A stretch of 64,000 bases of DNA from Flavobacterium sp. N502540 (GTDB taxonomy: Bacteria > Bacteroidota > Bacteroidia > Flavobacteriales > Flavobacteriaceae): assembly GCF_025947365.1 (NCBI RefSeq), contig NZ_CP110012.1, positions 2,604,001 to 2,668,000 of the forward strand, in the 5' to 3' direction. Each line of letters starts with the position of its first letter. The stretch's first letter is position 1. Position numbers and translations under genes: made by a program. This document shows, in pieces, positions 36,762-47,652 of this stretch. The notes beneath the pieces were generated by a model. That model saw nothing but the letters and a program-made list of their open reading frames with translations, was not told where the DNA came from and searched no databases.

Positions 36762-36878
36762 ATTAAATGTTTTGCGGGTTAAAGAATAGTTTGATGCGAA
36801 TTTAATTAATCCCTGTCAATTATTAGTCATAAAGAATAAGAAAACAGGTGTAAATTCTTTCAATTATTGGTAAAAAAA

Positions 36879-36911
36879 ACCGTCCGGTAGAAAACTCTAC
36901 CGGACGGTTTA
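36879..36911 (-). terminator. Terminator of groEL
   Basis: AACCGTCCGGTAG pairs perfectly with CTACCGGACGGTT across a six-base loop; on the minus strand a T run follows, 23 bp after the groEL stop. Confidence 0.9.
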
Positions 36912-36933
36912 TAGTATAAGAAATAAAGAGTGA

Positions 36934-38640
<1,707 letters not shown>

Positions 38641-38646
<6 letters not shown>

Positions 38647-38682
38647 AGCTTTCTGAAAAGCCTACAGCTTAAAGCTTATAGC
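38641..38682 (+). repeat. 42-bp direct repeat, copy 1
   Basis: It begins GCTTTAAGCTTTCTGAAAAG and is identical to 39070-39111. Each copy contains GCTTTAAGCT and AGCTTAAAGC and can fold into a hairpin. Confidence 0.85.
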
Positions 38683-39040
38683 CTACGGCTTAATTAGTAC
38701 TTGCTTCAATTTGTAAATTTTGCTTTTTATATTATTGATTTTCTCGATTAGATTTTCTGCAACTTCATTGTTCAGATATTGCAGGTCTTTAATTAAAATC
38801 AAAAGATATTCGGTTTCATTTGCAGAACCCAAAGCTATGTTGAGAAATTGATTGAACTCTTTGTCGCTATTTCTTCCACACCCTTTACTAAATATTAGTT
38901 GGAATTGATGAAGAGGCTCTTCTTATTTGACTTGTTAATCCATAAAATTCTTCTTTTGGAAAAGTAGAAGTTATTTTATAAATCTCTAAGGTGAAAGAAT
39001 GGCTTAGCTGCCAAATGTCATATTTTTTAAAATCTCTCAT
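38683..39040 (-). pseudogene. Frameshifted four-helix-bundle (S23/IVP) gene between groES and groEL
   Basis: Reading from ATG at 39040 gives MRDFKKYDIWQLSHSF and, 30 residues on, SQIRRASSSIPTNI. One extra base at 38890 (an A run on the plus strand) then brings in TAG TAA. Removing it restores SKGCGRNSDKEFNQFL, GSANETEYLLILIKDLQYL and a stop at 38683. These are the family motifs, so a complete ~118-residue gene is broken by a single +1 change. The 358-bp length (3n+1) agrees. It could be a real pseudogene or a sequencing error in the short run. Confidence 0.85.
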
Positions 39041-39069
39041 TTTTTGTAGCTTTAAGCTTTAGGCAATAT

Positions 39070-39111
39070 GCTTTAAGCTTTCTGAAAAGCCTACAGCTTA
39101 AAGCTTATAGC
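39070..39111 (+). repeat. 42-bp direct repeat, copy 2
   Basis: Identical to 38641-38682, 429 bp apart. Between this copy and groES only 12 bp remain. More AGCTTTAAGC words lie at 39050-39069. Confidence 0.85.
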
Positions 39112-39123
39112 TTATAGCCATTT

Positions 39124-39399
39124 TTAGATAATCGCAAGGATATCATCTTCACGCATGATCAAATAATCGGTCCCTTCCAGTTTTAATTCTGTTCCTGCAT
39201 ATTTACCGTATAGAACAGTGTCGCCCACTTTTACAGTCATAGTATGATCTTTAGATCCGTTTCCTACTGCAACTACAGTTCCTTTTTGTGGTTTCTCTTT
39301 GGCAGTATCTGGAATAAAGATTCCTGATGCAGTTTTAGTTTCAGCTGCAACAGGCTCAATAAGTACGCGGTCTGAAAGCGGTTTTATGTTTAAAGCCAT
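39124..39399 (-). CDS. groES: Co-chaperonin GroES
   Basis: GroES is the heptameric lid of GroEL. The 91-residue sequence has [12 protein letters not shown] at the start, the mobile loop [19 protein letters not shown] near residue 20 and [13 protein letters not shown] at the end. It should be transcribed with groEL, but a four-helix-bundle pseudogene with repeats now lies between them. Confidence 0.97.
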   Translation of the reverse strand: MALNIKPLSDRVLIEPVAAETKTASGIFIPDTAKEKPQKGTVVAVGNGSKDHTMTVKVGDTVLYGKYAGTELKLEGTDYLIMREDDILAII

Positions 39400-39448
39400 G
39401 ATTTATTATATTATTAGGTTATACGTTTTTTTAATGTTCTTGAAACTT

Positions 39449-39463
39449 TCAGAAACTGTGCCA
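39449..39463 (-). promoter_or_regulatory. Weak sigma-54-like element upstream of groES
   Basis: The minus strand reads TGGCACAGTTTCTGA, with a perfect -24 half (TGGCAC) but a poor -12 half (CTGA for TTGC). It lies 50 bp before groES. The match is partial and could be chance. Confidence 0.25.
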
Positions 39464-39495
39464 TGCTGGTAAAACTGACATTATTTCTTAAAAAA

Positions 39496-39522
39496 AATGC
39501 CAGCTTTTGACAGGCTGGCATT
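39496..39522 (-). terminator. Terminator of secG
   Basis: AATGCCAGC pairs with GCTGGCATT, followed on the minus strand by a T run. It separates the secG transcript from groES. Confidence 0.8.
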
Positions 39523-39543
39523 TTATATTGATATCGAAATGTA

Positions 39544-39882
39544 TTATTTAGCTGCAGGTGTTGCCGGAGCAGGTGTTTGTTGCGCAGGAGCAGCTGGTGT
39601 AGCAGCAGGCGCTTCCGTTTTTTCAATGATTTTAGAGTCACTGTCGCTTAATGATCCTGTAAAGCTTAAGCTTGAAAGTAAAATTAATGCAATTAAAATA
39701 GTAGCCAATGTCCAAGTACTTTTGTCTAAAAAGTCAGTTGTTTTTTGTACTCCACCTAACATTTGAGTTCCGCTGATTGTAGAAGACAATCCGCCTCCTT
39801 TAGGGTTTTGAACCATGATTACTACGATCAATAGAAAACAAACTATTGTGATTAAAACTAAGAAAATTGAAAATGTACTCAT
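39544..39882 (-). CDS. secG: Preprotein translocase subunit SecG
   Basis: SecG is the small third subunit of the SecYEG channel. Two membrane helices (FLVLITIVCFLLIVVIMVQ; LATILIALILLSSLSF) flank the conserved loop QNPKGGGLSSTI. A Pro/Ala/Thr-rich tail of ~30 residues (APAATPAAPAQQTPAPATPA) is typical of flavobacterial SecG. It starts 3 bp after the upstream TPR gene ends. Confidence 0.95.
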   Translation of the reverse strand: MSTFSIFLVLITIVCFLLIVVIMVQNPKGGGLSSTISGTQMLGGVQKTTDFLDKSTWTLATILIALILLSSLSFTGSLSDSDSKIIEKTEAPAATPAAPAQQTPAPATPAAK

Positions 39883-39885
39883 TGT

Positions 39886-41226
39886 TTAAATATTATTGTT
39901 ATTTTGTTGTAAAATCTTTATATCCGAAATACGGTCTGCAAAGAAACTAATTTTTTCTGGATATTTCAAAATTAATATTTCATATGCTTGTATTGCTTTG
40001 GTGTATTTTTTTTGTTCCAAATATACTCTGGCCAAAGTTTCTGTCATTAAGTAAGAATTATCTTCTTTACTTAGGTCTGATTGTACGGTCTGCGTTATTG
40101 CAGTTTGTTTGATAGGAGAGATCTTCGGATTGGTTTCGATGAATTTATCGATCAATTCTGCTTTTTTCTTTTTCTCTTCCTCAATTGATTCCGTTACTGT
40201 TGGAGATTCCGTTACTTTTTCGGGCTCTTTTATTTCGGGTGAAGTTTCTTCGCTTCTGTCAATTGGTTCCGTTCTTGCTAATTGCAGCCATTCCTGAAAA
40301 GAATGTTTTTCGTTAACAGAAAAATCCAAAGGCTGTCCTATTTCCAGATTTTCTTCTGCTGTTTTTACACTCTCAGAAACTTCGGCTTCTTTTGGTTCCT
40401 CGATTAATTCAGGTTGTTCGGAAACAACCGTTGTAGCTTCTTTTATAGAATTTAATATCGATTGCTCAACAGGGGTAACTTTTACTTCTTTAACCTCTGG
40501 TTTTATTTCCTGAATTTCTTCCTCAACGATTTCATCAAAGAAAGTTGGTGTCGGCTCTTTGGTTGGAGGTAATACAGGCTGTTGTTCCGTTAACTCAGTT
40601 TCCGTCTGTTCGATTTTTGCAGGTTCTTCCAAAATGATCGGAGCAACTTCTACAGGTTCGGCAGCAATAAATTGTTCTGAAACAGATTCAACAGCTTTTT
40701 CTATTGTTTTTACCGGCTCTTCAAAAGTTACAGCTGCTGCTTCTTGTGCAGAATCTAGTATTGATTGTTCAATAAATTGATTAACAGGTTTTTCTTCTGC
40801 TTTTACAGGTTCTTCAAAAGTTACTGTTGCTGCTTCTTTTATAGAATCCAAAATAGATTGCTCGATTGGATTAACACGTACTTCCGGTGCTTTTTTGACT
40901 TCTTCAAAGGATACGATCTCACTGTCAAAAACTTTAATTTCCATAAGGTCCCTAAGTTTCTTATCGTAATATTCGCTTTGAATCGAAGTGAAAGATTCAG
41001 AAGTAATAAAATCAAATAAAACGGTACGATCCGTAGTATGAGCTGCTGTGACTTTTAACGCATAATTATACTTAAAACTGTTTTGATCGTAAAGTCCTTT
41101 TAAGCGCAAGGCTCTTGCACTTTGAAAATAAGGAAATTCATTCAAAACGCTTCCCAATGCTTCTGCCTGCTTTTCGGTAATAGCATCAGGCTTGTTCATT
41201 AAGTAGGTATAATCGGTTACATTCAT
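39886..41226 (-). CDS. TPR-containing protein with internal repeats
   Basis: The 446-residue protein has a conserved-looking N-terminus (FPYFQSARALRLKGLYDQNS), a long acidic central part, and a C-terminal tetratricopeptide-like unit (LARVYLEQKKYTKAIQAYEI). The centre holds three variants of a repeat with the core EQSILDSIKEAATVTFEEP. There is no signal peptide. The gene is conserved between lptE and secG in Flavobacterium as far as I know, but its job is unknown; a scaffold is a reasonable guess. Confidence 0.8.
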   Translation of the reverse strand: MNVTDYTYLMNKPDAITEKQAEALGSVLNEFPYFQSARALRLKGLYDQNSFKYNYALKVTAAHTTDRTVLFDFITSESFTSIQSEYYDKKLRDLMEIKVFDSEIVSFEEVKKAPEVRVNPIEQSILDSIKEAATVTFEEPVKAEEKPVNQFIEQSILDSAQEAAAVTFEEPVKTIEKAVESVSEQFIAAEPVEVAPIILEEPAKIEQTETELTEQQPVLPPTKEPTPTFFDEIVEEEIQEIKPEVKEVKVTPVEQSILNSIKEATTVVSEQPELIEEPKEAEVSESVKTAEENLEIGQPLDFSVNEKHSFQEWLQLARTEPIDRSEETSPEIKEPEKVTESPTVTESIEEEKKKKAELIDKFIETNPKISPIKQTAITQTVQSDLSKEDNSYLMTETLARVYLEQKKYTKAIQAYEILILKYPEKISFFADRISDIKILQQNNNNI

Positions 41227-41329
41227 TTATTCTTTTGTTTAATCGTTTTTATTGGTTTAATCGCTTATTTGTTTCACTGTTTAATCGATTAAACGCTTAA
41301 AAGTTTTAATGATTCGACAGAAAAGCAAA
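41227..41329. repeat. GTTTAATCG words between the TPR gene and lptE
   Basis: GTTTAATCG, GGTTTAATCG and the palindrome GTTTAATCGATTAAAC recur in the 103-bp gap. The same words occur between murE and mraY. Confidence 0.55.
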
Positions 41330-41833
41330 TTACCATTTTGCTAGTGACTCGTTAAAAATATCTTGTGTGATTCTTTCAAAAATAACCTGAATAGCTGTAT
41401 TTAGCGTAGCTCCGGTAGGTAGCCCCTGTCCTGGGAAATCATAGTAAAATTCAAATGTTTTTTCGAAATCGTCTTTTTCCTTCTTTTTATTGGTAAATCT
41501 CACATGTACACGAATACTCAAACGGTTTTGAAAAGCTCCCTGATCGGCTGTGGCCGTCATTGGTGTGGTTCTGTAATCTACAATTTCTCCTTCGTAAACT
41601 AAATCACCACTATTACTTACCAGGTTTAAATTGGTTTGATTTTGAATTAAGTCTTGTAGGGTCAATGTAAAAGTTCGGTCAATTCCCGGTTCAATTAAAT
41701 CAGCATTATTTTGAAAAAAGTTAACCTGAAAAGTTTTGGCATCGATGTTTCCTGTTCCTGTAAAGTTGTAAACAGAACAACCGCTTAGCAGGAACAAGCT
41801 CATTAAGGCTAGTAAAGAATATATTTTTTTCAT
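41330..41833 (-). CDS. lptE: LPS-assembly lipoprotein LptE
   Basis: LptE plugs the LptD channel that inserts LPS in the outer membrane. The 167-residue protein has a lipoprotein signal (LALMSLFLLSGC, Cys19), and the body contains TFTLTLQDLIQNQTNLNLV and YRTTPMTATADQGAFQNRL, typical of the family in Bacteroidota. I chose ATG 41833; a start 39 codons upstream would translate the AAATTCCAAG intergenic repeat. It is encoded with the sigma-54 regulator and the TPR gene. Confidence 0.88.
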   Translation of the reverse strand: MKKIYSLLALMSLFLLSGCSVYNFTGTGNIDAKTFQVNFFQNNADLIEPGIDRTFTLTLQDLIQNQTNLNLVSNSGDLVYEGEIVDYRTTPMTATADQGAFQNRLSIRVHVRFTNKKKEKDDFEKTFEFYYDFPGQGLPTGATLNTAIQVIFERITQDIFNESLAKW

Positions 41834-42015
41834 AATATCAATTGGGGGTAAATTCCAAATCTTAAATTCCAAATTCCAAGTTTTTAGGGAATCCCATTTT
41901 TTTTCAAATATAACAATTTGGATTTGAGTGCTGGTGAACCGGCGAATCAATTTGGATTTTATTTTTTTGTCTCAGCTTTTAAATCAGGAATTTAAAATTT
42001 GAGAATTATTTATTT

Positions 42016-43269
42016 TTATAAATCGAATTGTTTAATTTTTCTATATAAAGTTCGTTCGGAGATGCCTAATTCGTCTGCAGCAGCTTTTCGTTTTCCTTTA
42101 TTTTTTTCTAGTGACTTTTTGATCATCTCGATTTCTTTCTGTTCTAAACGAAGCACCTCTTCTTCTTCAATAGTTTCTGCAAACAGATAATTGTCGTCCT
42201 GCATCTGATAATTGTCCTCGCGTGGAGTAGGTGTCATTACAGCAGTTCTTGGTTCTTCTTCAAAGTCTATTTCGCTTTCATTTTCCTGAGAGCCATATAT
42301 TTTCTGAATTAAATTCGGATTGATGTCCTGCACTTTGGTGCCATTTTTCATCAGTTCTAAAGTGAGTTTTTTCAAATCGTTCAGATCGCTTTTCATATCA
42401 AAAAGCACTTTGTATAAGATGTCTCTTTCGGTGCTGAAATCACTTTCTTTTTTACTGTCGTTAATAACAGAAGGCAGACTGCTTCCTTCAGTAGGTAAAT
42501 ACGATTGTAAAGTAGCTGATGAAATATCGCGATTGGTTTCCAGAACCGAGATCTGTTCGGCCACATTTCGCAATTGACGAATGTTTCCGTTCCATCTGAA
42601 TTTCTGAAGAAGCTGTACCGCATCATCGTCTAATTTTAATGGAGGCATTTTGTATTTGTGCGCAAAGTCGGCTACGAATTTTCGGAACAACAAATGAATG
42701 TCGTCGTTTCTTTCACGCAATGGCGGTAAAGTAATTTCGACAGTCGTTAAACGATAATATAAATCTTCACGGAATTTTCCTTTTTCGATTGCATTGAACA
42801 GGTTCACGTTGGTAGCTGCCACGATTCTAACATTCGTTTTCTGAACTTGCGACGAACCTACTTTAATAAACTCACCATTTTCAAGTACACGAAGCAAACG
42901 AACCTGAGTAGTTAAAGGTAATTCTCCCACTTCATCCAGAAAAATGGTTCCTCCGTCAGCTACTTCAAAATACCCTTCACGAGTGCTTGTTGCTCCTGTA
43001 AAGGCCCCTTTTTCGTGTCCGAAAAGTTCACTGTCAATAGTTCCTTCAGGAATGGCTCCGCAGTTTACTGCAATATATTTACCATGCTTTCTGTGTGAAA
43101 GCGAATGAATAATTCTTGGAATGTTTTCTTTACCAACACCACTTTCCCCGGTTACCATAACCGAAATATCCGTTGGAGCAACCTGAATGGCTTTTTCAAT
43201 GGCACGATTTAATTTTGGGTCATTACCAATAATCTCAAATCGTTGTTTTATTGCTTGAACTGTTTCCAT
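42016..43269 (-). CDS. Sigma-54-dependent transcriptional activator without receiver domain
   Basis: The AAA+ domain covers residues ~15-240: Walker A GESGVGKE (41-48), GAFTGA (88-93) for sigma-54 contact, Walker [13 protein letters not shown], then the R-finger region [12 protein letters not shown]. After an acidic linker, a Fis-type helix-turn-helix lies at the C-terminus ([20 protein letters not shown]). There is no N-terminal receiver or sensor domain, so activity must be set by expression or an unknown partner. This gene is conserved beside lptE in related genomes as far as I recall. Confidence 0.92.
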   Translation of the reverse strand: METVQAIKQRFEIIGNDPKLNRAIEKAIQVAPTDISVMVTGESGVGKENIPRIIHSLSHRKHGKYIAVNCGAIPEGTIDSELFGHEKGAFTGATSTREGYFEVADGGTIFLDEVGELPLTTQVRLLRVLENGEFIKVGSSQVQKTNVRIVAATNVNLFNAIEKGKFREDLYYRLTTVEITLPPLRERNDDIHLLFRKFVADFAHKYKMPPLKLDDDAVQLLQKFRWNGNIRQLRNVAEQISVLETNRDISSATLQSYLPTEGSSLPSVINDSKKESDFSTERDILYKVLFDMKSDLNDLKKLTLELMKNGTKVQDINPNLIQKIYGSQENESEIDFEEEPRTAVMTPTPREDNYQMQDDNYLFAETIEEEEVLRLEQKEIEMIKKSLEKNKGKRKAAADELGISERTLYRKIKQFDL

Positions 43270-43295
43270 GTGTGTTTTTGTTTCAAGTTTTGTTT

Positions 43296-43351
43296 GTTTC
43301 AGGTTTCAGGTTTCAAATTACGCAAAGAACTTGAAACCTGAAACCTGAAAC
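43296..43351. repeat. Perfect 21-bp inverted repeat (GTTTCAG words)
   Basis: GTTTCAGGTTTCAGGTTTCA plus A (43296-43316) pairs perfectly with 43331-43351 over a 14-nt loop. It lies between miaB and the sigma-54 regulator. No T run follows, so an intrinsic terminator is unlikely; a processing or attenuator hairpin is possible. Confidence 0.8.
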
Positions 43352-43363
43352 TTGAATAACTCT

Positions 43364-44809
43364 TTAATTCATTTCAGAATATCCAACAGCTTCGCCTTTC
43401 AGCGTTCCGCTAGTACAGCTAGTGATTTTTACGTTTACGAAATCACCAATTTTGTAATTTTCTTTTGGGAAAACTACCGTTATGCTTTGAGAGTTTCTTC
43501 CTGAGAATTCTTCTTTTGATTTTTTTGAAACTTTCTCTACCAGAACTTCTACAACCTGTCCAACAAATTCTTCGCTTCTAAACCAGGCATGTTTTTGCTG
43601 TAGGTCAACAATTTCCTGTAATCTTCTGGCTTTGGTTTCTTCAGTAACATCATCTTCCATTTTTCTTCCTGCCAAAGTTCCGGGACGCTCAGAGTACGAA
43701 TACATATAACCGAAATTATATTTCACATATTCCATTAAACTCATAGTATCCTGATGATCTTGTTCGGTTTCTGTTGGAAAACCGGCAATCATATCTTGTG
43801 AAATCGATGCATTCGGAATAATTGCTCTGATTTTATCAATCAAAGTCATGTATTCTTCACGAGTGTGCAGACGATTCATTTCTTTTAAAATTCTGTTGCT
43901 TCCCGACTGAACCGGTAAGTGAATGTGTTTGCAGATATTAGGATGTTTGGCAATAACGTGCAATACACTCTCATGCATATCCTGTGGATTTGAAGTCGAA
44001 AAACGAATGCGCATTTTTGGAAAACCAACGGCAACCATTTCCAGCAACTGATCGAAATCAACGGCTGTTGCTTTTTGCATTTCAGAAGCATTTACAAAAT
44101 CCTTTTTTAATCCGCCTCCGTACCAAAGGTAACTGTCGACATTTTGACCTAAAAGTGTAATTTCTTTAAAGCCTTTGCTCCATAAATCCTGAATTTCATT
44201 CATGATACTTTGTGGCTCACGGCTGCGTTCACGTCCGCGTGTAAAAGGTACAACGCAAAAGGTACACATGTTATCACAGCCTCGGGTAATCGAAACCAGA
44301 GCAGTAATACCGTTACTCATCAAACGAACCGGTGAAATATCTCCGTAAGTTTCTTCTTTTGATAAAATTACATTGATGGCATCGCGTCCTTCTTCAACTT
44401 CTGCTAATAAATTCGGCAGATCTTTGTAAGCATCAGGTCCAACAACAAGATCGACTATTTTCTCTTCCTCCAAAAACTGACTTTTCAAACGTTCGGCCAT
44501 ACAGCCCAGAACGCCCACTTTCATTTTCGGATTGATGCGCTTTACAGCATTATATTTTTCCAGACGTTTGCGAATAGTCTGTTCTGCCTTGTCTCGAATC
44601 GAGCAGGTGTTTACCAGAACTAAATCGGCGTCTTCAAGAGTTTGTGTGGTGTTAAATCCGTTTTCAGATAAAATGGAAGCTACAATTTCGCTGTCCGAAA
44701 AATTCATCGCACAACCGTAACTTTCAATAAAAAGTTTTTTAGTATTCTCAGGTTTGTTTTCCAAAACGAGACTTTCGCCTTGTTTACTTTCCTCAATAAT
44801 CTTTTCCAT
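43364..44809 (-). CDS. miaB: tRNA-2-methylthio-N6-isopentenyladenosine synthase MiaB
   Basis: MiaB adds a methylthio group to i6A37 of tRNA. N-terminal cluster cysteines are C33, C69 and C103 (ESYGCAMN; VNTCSIR; LGCMAER). The radical-SAM motif is C178-x3-C182-x2-C185 (RGCDNMCTFC). A C-terminal TRAM domain follows (FVGQVVEVLVEKV). It is the first gene of the minus-strand run and has a well-formed promoter. Confidence 0.96.
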   Translation of the reverse strand: MEKIIEESKQGESLVLENKPENTKKLFIESYGCAMNFSDSEIVASILSENGFNTTQTLEDADLVLVNTCSIRDKAEQTIRKRLEKYNAVKRINPKMKVGVLGCMAERLKSQFLEEEKIVDLVVGPDAYKDLPNLLAEVEEGRDAINVILSKEETYGDISPVRLMSNGITALVSITRGCDNMCTFCVVPFTRGRERSREPQSIMNEIQDLWSKGFKEITLLGQNVDSYLWYGGGLKKDFVNASEMQKATAVDFDQLLEMVAVGFPKMRIRFSTSNPQDMHESVLHVIAKHPNICKHIHLPVQSGSNRILKEMNRLHTREEYMTLIDKIRAIIPNASISQDMIAGFPTETEQDHQDTMSLMEYVKYNFGYMYSYSERPGTLAGRKMEDDVTEETKARRLQEIVDLQQKHAWFRSEEFVGQVVEVLVEKVSKKSKEEFSGRNSQSITVVFPKENYKIGDFVNVKITSCTSGTLKGEAVGYSEMN

Positions 44810-44825
44810 TGTATAATTTCAAAGT

Positions 44826-44857
44826 GCAAAGATAATGTAAATGGGGAGAATGTGACA
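44826..44857 (-). promoter_or_regulatory. Promoter of miaB (TTG-N21-TATCTTTG)
   Basis: On the minus strand TTG (44857-44855) and TATCTTTG (44833-44826) are 21 bp apart, a full match to the flavobacterial TTG-N17-23-TAnnTTTG consensus. The start codon follows ~16 bp after the box. Confidence 0.6.
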
Positions 44858-45088
44858 AGATGGCAGAGAAAAGATTTTTGATTTTTGATTTTAGATTTTA
44901 GAATAACGGTTGCTGATTTTGTAATTCTGTAAAATGTGATCTGAAATCAAAAATCAGCATCTGCAATCCAAAAAGTTATACCTATATATGTATGAAGAGG
45001 GATTACAGATAAATCTGCAATTTTAGGAAACATAATACTAAAATAACTCAAAAATGAGTTCGCGGAGTAGATATTTAAAAAAAATAGA

Positions 45089-45096
45089 TACTTTTG
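45089..45096 (+). promoter_or_regulatory. Candidate -7 box for topA
   Basis: TACTTTTG fits TAnnTTTG and lies 18 bp before the ATG, giving a very short leader. Confidence 0.45.
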
Positions 45097-45114
45097 TTGC
45101 AGAAAAATAGAGCA

Positions 45115-47649
45115 ATGGCAAAGAATTTAGTAATAGTGGAGTCCCCTGCAAAGGCGAAAACGATCGAGAAATTTTTAGGAAGTGATTTTCAGGTAGAGTC
45201 GAGTTACGGTCACATAGCGGACTTACCATCAAAGGAAATAGGAGTAGATGTTGAGAATGGTTTTAAGCCTAAATATGAAGTTTCTTCGGATAAAAAAGCC
45301 CTGGTAAGCAAGCTGAAAACACTATCTAAGAATGCCGATATGGTTTGGTTAGCGAGCGATGAGGACCGCGAGGGGGAGGCTATTTCCTGGCACCTGGCGG
45401 AAGAATTGAAACTGGATACTAAAAAAACCAAAAGAATTGTTTTTCATGAAATTACAAAGACTGCGATTCTTAAAGCAATTGACAATCCAAGAGAAATAGA
45501 TTATAATCTGGTAAACGCACAACAGGCACGTCGTGTTCTGGATCGTTTAGTAGGTTACGAATTGTCTCCGGTATTGTGGAGAAAAATTAAAGGAGGTTTG
45601 TCTGCCGGTCGTGTACAATCCGTTTCTGTTCGTTTGATTGTAGAACGTGAACGTGAAATTCAGAACTTTAATGCAGTGGCAACTTACTCCATTGTTGCAG
45701 AATTTGTAAATGAGGCAGGGAAAGCTTTTAAAGCAAAATTGCCAAAGAATTTTAATACTAAAAAAGAAGCCGAAGATTTTTTAAATAAAAATATCGGATC
45801 TCAATATCAGGTAGCCGATTTAGAAACGAAGCCTACCAAGAAATCACCAACAGCACCTTTTACCACTTCGACCCTACAACAGGAAGCGGCGAGAAAATTG
45901 TATTTGCCGGTTGGAATCACCATGCAGTTAGCACAACGTTTGTACGAGGCCGGATTGATTACCTATATGAGAACGGATAGTGTGAATCTTTCTGCAGAGG
46001 CTATGAGTGCTGCTGAAGCTGAAATTATAAAATCATACGGGAAAGAATTTTCTAAGCCGAGAACTTTTGCCAACAAAAACAAAGGAGCTCAGGAAGCGCA
46101 CGAGGCAATTCGTCCTACCGATATGTCTCGTCATACGGTGAACATCGACCGCGATCAGGCTCGTTTGTATGATTTGATCTGGAAAAGAACTTTGGCTTCA
46201 CAAATGAGTGATGCACAATTGGAAAGAACCAATGTAAAAATCGAAGCAAACAATCATGATGAGATTTTTACAGCTTCAGGAGAAGTTTTGCTTTTTGAAG
46301 GATTCTTAAAAGTGTACTTAGAAGGACATGATGATGATGAGGAAGAACAAGAGGGAATGTTGCCTGCTTTGAAAGTAAACGAAAAATTAGCAAACAATTA
46401 TATTACAGCAACCGAAAGGTATTCAAGACCTCCGGCACGATATACAGAGGCATCTCTGGTGAAGAAATTAGAAGAATTAGGAATCGGGCGTCCGTCAACC
46501 TATGCGCCAACAATTTCTACTATTATCAACAGAAACTATGTTGAAAAGGGAACTCTGGAAGGACAGGAACGTAATTATACGCAACTGACTTTGCAAAATA
46601 GTAAAGTGGGAGAGAAGCTGTTAAAAGAAAATACAGGTTCAGACAAAGGGAAACTGGTTCCGACAGATATCGGAACAATCGTTACTGATTTCTTGGTGAA
46701 GAATTTTGGAAATATTCTGGACTATAACTTTACAGCAAAAGTAGAACAGGATTTTGATGAAATTGCCGAAGGAAATATTGACTGGGCAACCATGATGCAG
46801 GAATTCTACAATAAATTCCATCCAAATGTAAAAGAAGTTGAGGCAAATGCTGAGCGTGAAAGCGGAGAGAGAATTTTAGGAAAAGATGCTGACGGAAGAC
46901 AAGTTTCAGTTCGTTTAGGAAAATTTGGACCAATGGCTCAGATTGGAGAAGCGGATGATGAAGATAAAAAATTCGCCAGTTTAATGGCCGATCAGAATAT
47001 AGGAAGTATTACACTGGAAGATGCTTTGAATTTGTTTTTACTTCCTAAAAGCTTAGGAGAATACAAAGGAGAAGAAGTGGAAGTGAATAACGGTCGTTAC
47101 GGTCCATACGTACGTCATGGAAGTGTTTTTATTTCGTTGCCAAGAGGAGAAGATCCTTTAAGTGTTTCGAAAGAAAGAGCGCAGGAGCTTATCGATGAAA
47201 AAGCACTTGCAGATGCGCCGATTGCTACATATAAAGGCGAACCGGTTCAAAAAGGAGTGGGACGTTTTGGTCCGTTTATTAAATGGAATGGTCTTTTTGT
47301 GAACGTAAGCAAGAAGTATAATTTTGATAATTTATCGCAGGCAGATGTTGAGGAATTAATTGAAGATAAATTACAGAAGAACATTGATAAAGTGCTTCAC
47401 AACTGGGAAGAAGAAGGTATTTTGGTTGAAAAGGCACGTTGGGGCCGTTCTGTAATCACAAAAGGAAAAATCAAAATTGAACTGAGTAAAGAGGTTGATG
47501 CTACGAAATTAACATTGGAAGAAGTTCAGGAAATGATTGCCAAAAAAACTCCGGCTAAAAAAGCACCGGCTAAAAAAGCTGCAACCACAAAGAAAGCTAC
47601 AACTGCAAAAAAAGCACCTGCTAAAAAACCAGCTGCAAAAAAGAAATAA
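45115..47649 (+). CDS. topA: DNA topoisomerase I with lysine-rich tail
   Basis: TopA relaxes negative supercoils. The TOPRIM domain starts at residue 1 (VIVESPAKAKTIEKFLG), with SDEDREGEAISWHLAEE carrying the Mg residues. The active-site Tyr is in GLITYMRTDSV. The zinc fingers of E. coli TopA are absent; instead there are topoisomerase C-terminal repeats (NNGRYGPYVRHG, GVGRFGPFIKWN). The protein ends in KKAPAKKA-type repeats of ~35 residues, like the tails seen in actinobacterial TopA. ATG 45115 is preferred (844 residues) to the TTG seven codons upstream. Confidence 0.96.
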   Translation: MAKNLVIVESPAKAKTIEKFLGSDFQVESSYGHIADLPSKEIGVDVENGFKPKYEVSSDKKALVSKLKTLSKNADMVWLASDEDREGEAISWHLAEELKLDTKKTKRIVFHEITKTAILKAIDNPREIDYNLVNAQQARRVLDRLVGYELSPVLWRKIKGGLSAGRVQSVSVRLIVEREREIQNFNAVATYSIVAEFVNEAGKAFKAKLPKNFNTKKEAEDFLNKNIGSQYQVADLETKPTKKSPTAPFTTSTLQQEAARKLYLPVGITMQLAQRLYEAGLITYMRTDSVNLSAEAMSAAEAEIIKSYGKEFSKPRTFANKNKGAQEAHEAIRPTDMSRHTVNIDRDQARLYDLIWKRTLASQMSDAQLERTNVKIEANNHDEIFTASGEVLLFEGFLKVYLEGHDDDEEEQEGMLPALKVNEKLANNYITATERYSRPPARYTEASLVKKLEELGIGRPSTYAPTISTIINRNYVEKGTLEGQERNYTQLTLQNSKVGEKLLKENTGSDKGKLVPTDIGTIVTDFLVKNFGNILDYNFTAKVEQDFDEIAEGNIDWATMMQEFYNKFHPNVKEVEANAERESGERILGKDADGRQVSVRLGKFGPMAQIGEADDEDKKFASLMADQNIGSITLEDALNLFLLPKSLGEYKGEEVEVNNGRYGPYVRHGSVFISLPRGEDPLSVSKERAQELIDEKALADAPIATYKGEPVQKGVGRFGPFIKWNGLFVNVSKKYNFDNLSQADVEELIEDKLQKNIDKVLHNWEEEGILVEKARWGRSVITKGKIKIELSKEVDATKLTLEEVQEMIAKKTPAKKAPAKKAATTKKATTAKKAPAKKPAAKKK

Positions 47650-47652
47650 AGA

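Noticed and set aside
39414..39641. 75-codon minus-strand frame between groES and secG
   Set aside because: It overlaps the 3' end of secG and runs through the secG terminator; the Leu/His/Lys-rich product is an out-of-frame shadow.
41834..41950. N-terminal extension of LptE
   Set aside because: It would translate the AAATTCCAAG repeat and displace the lipoprotein signal from the N-terminus.
43296..43351. Intrinsic terminator between miaB and the sigma-54 regulator
   Set aside because: The stem is perfect but neither side has a T run; I keep it as a repeat.
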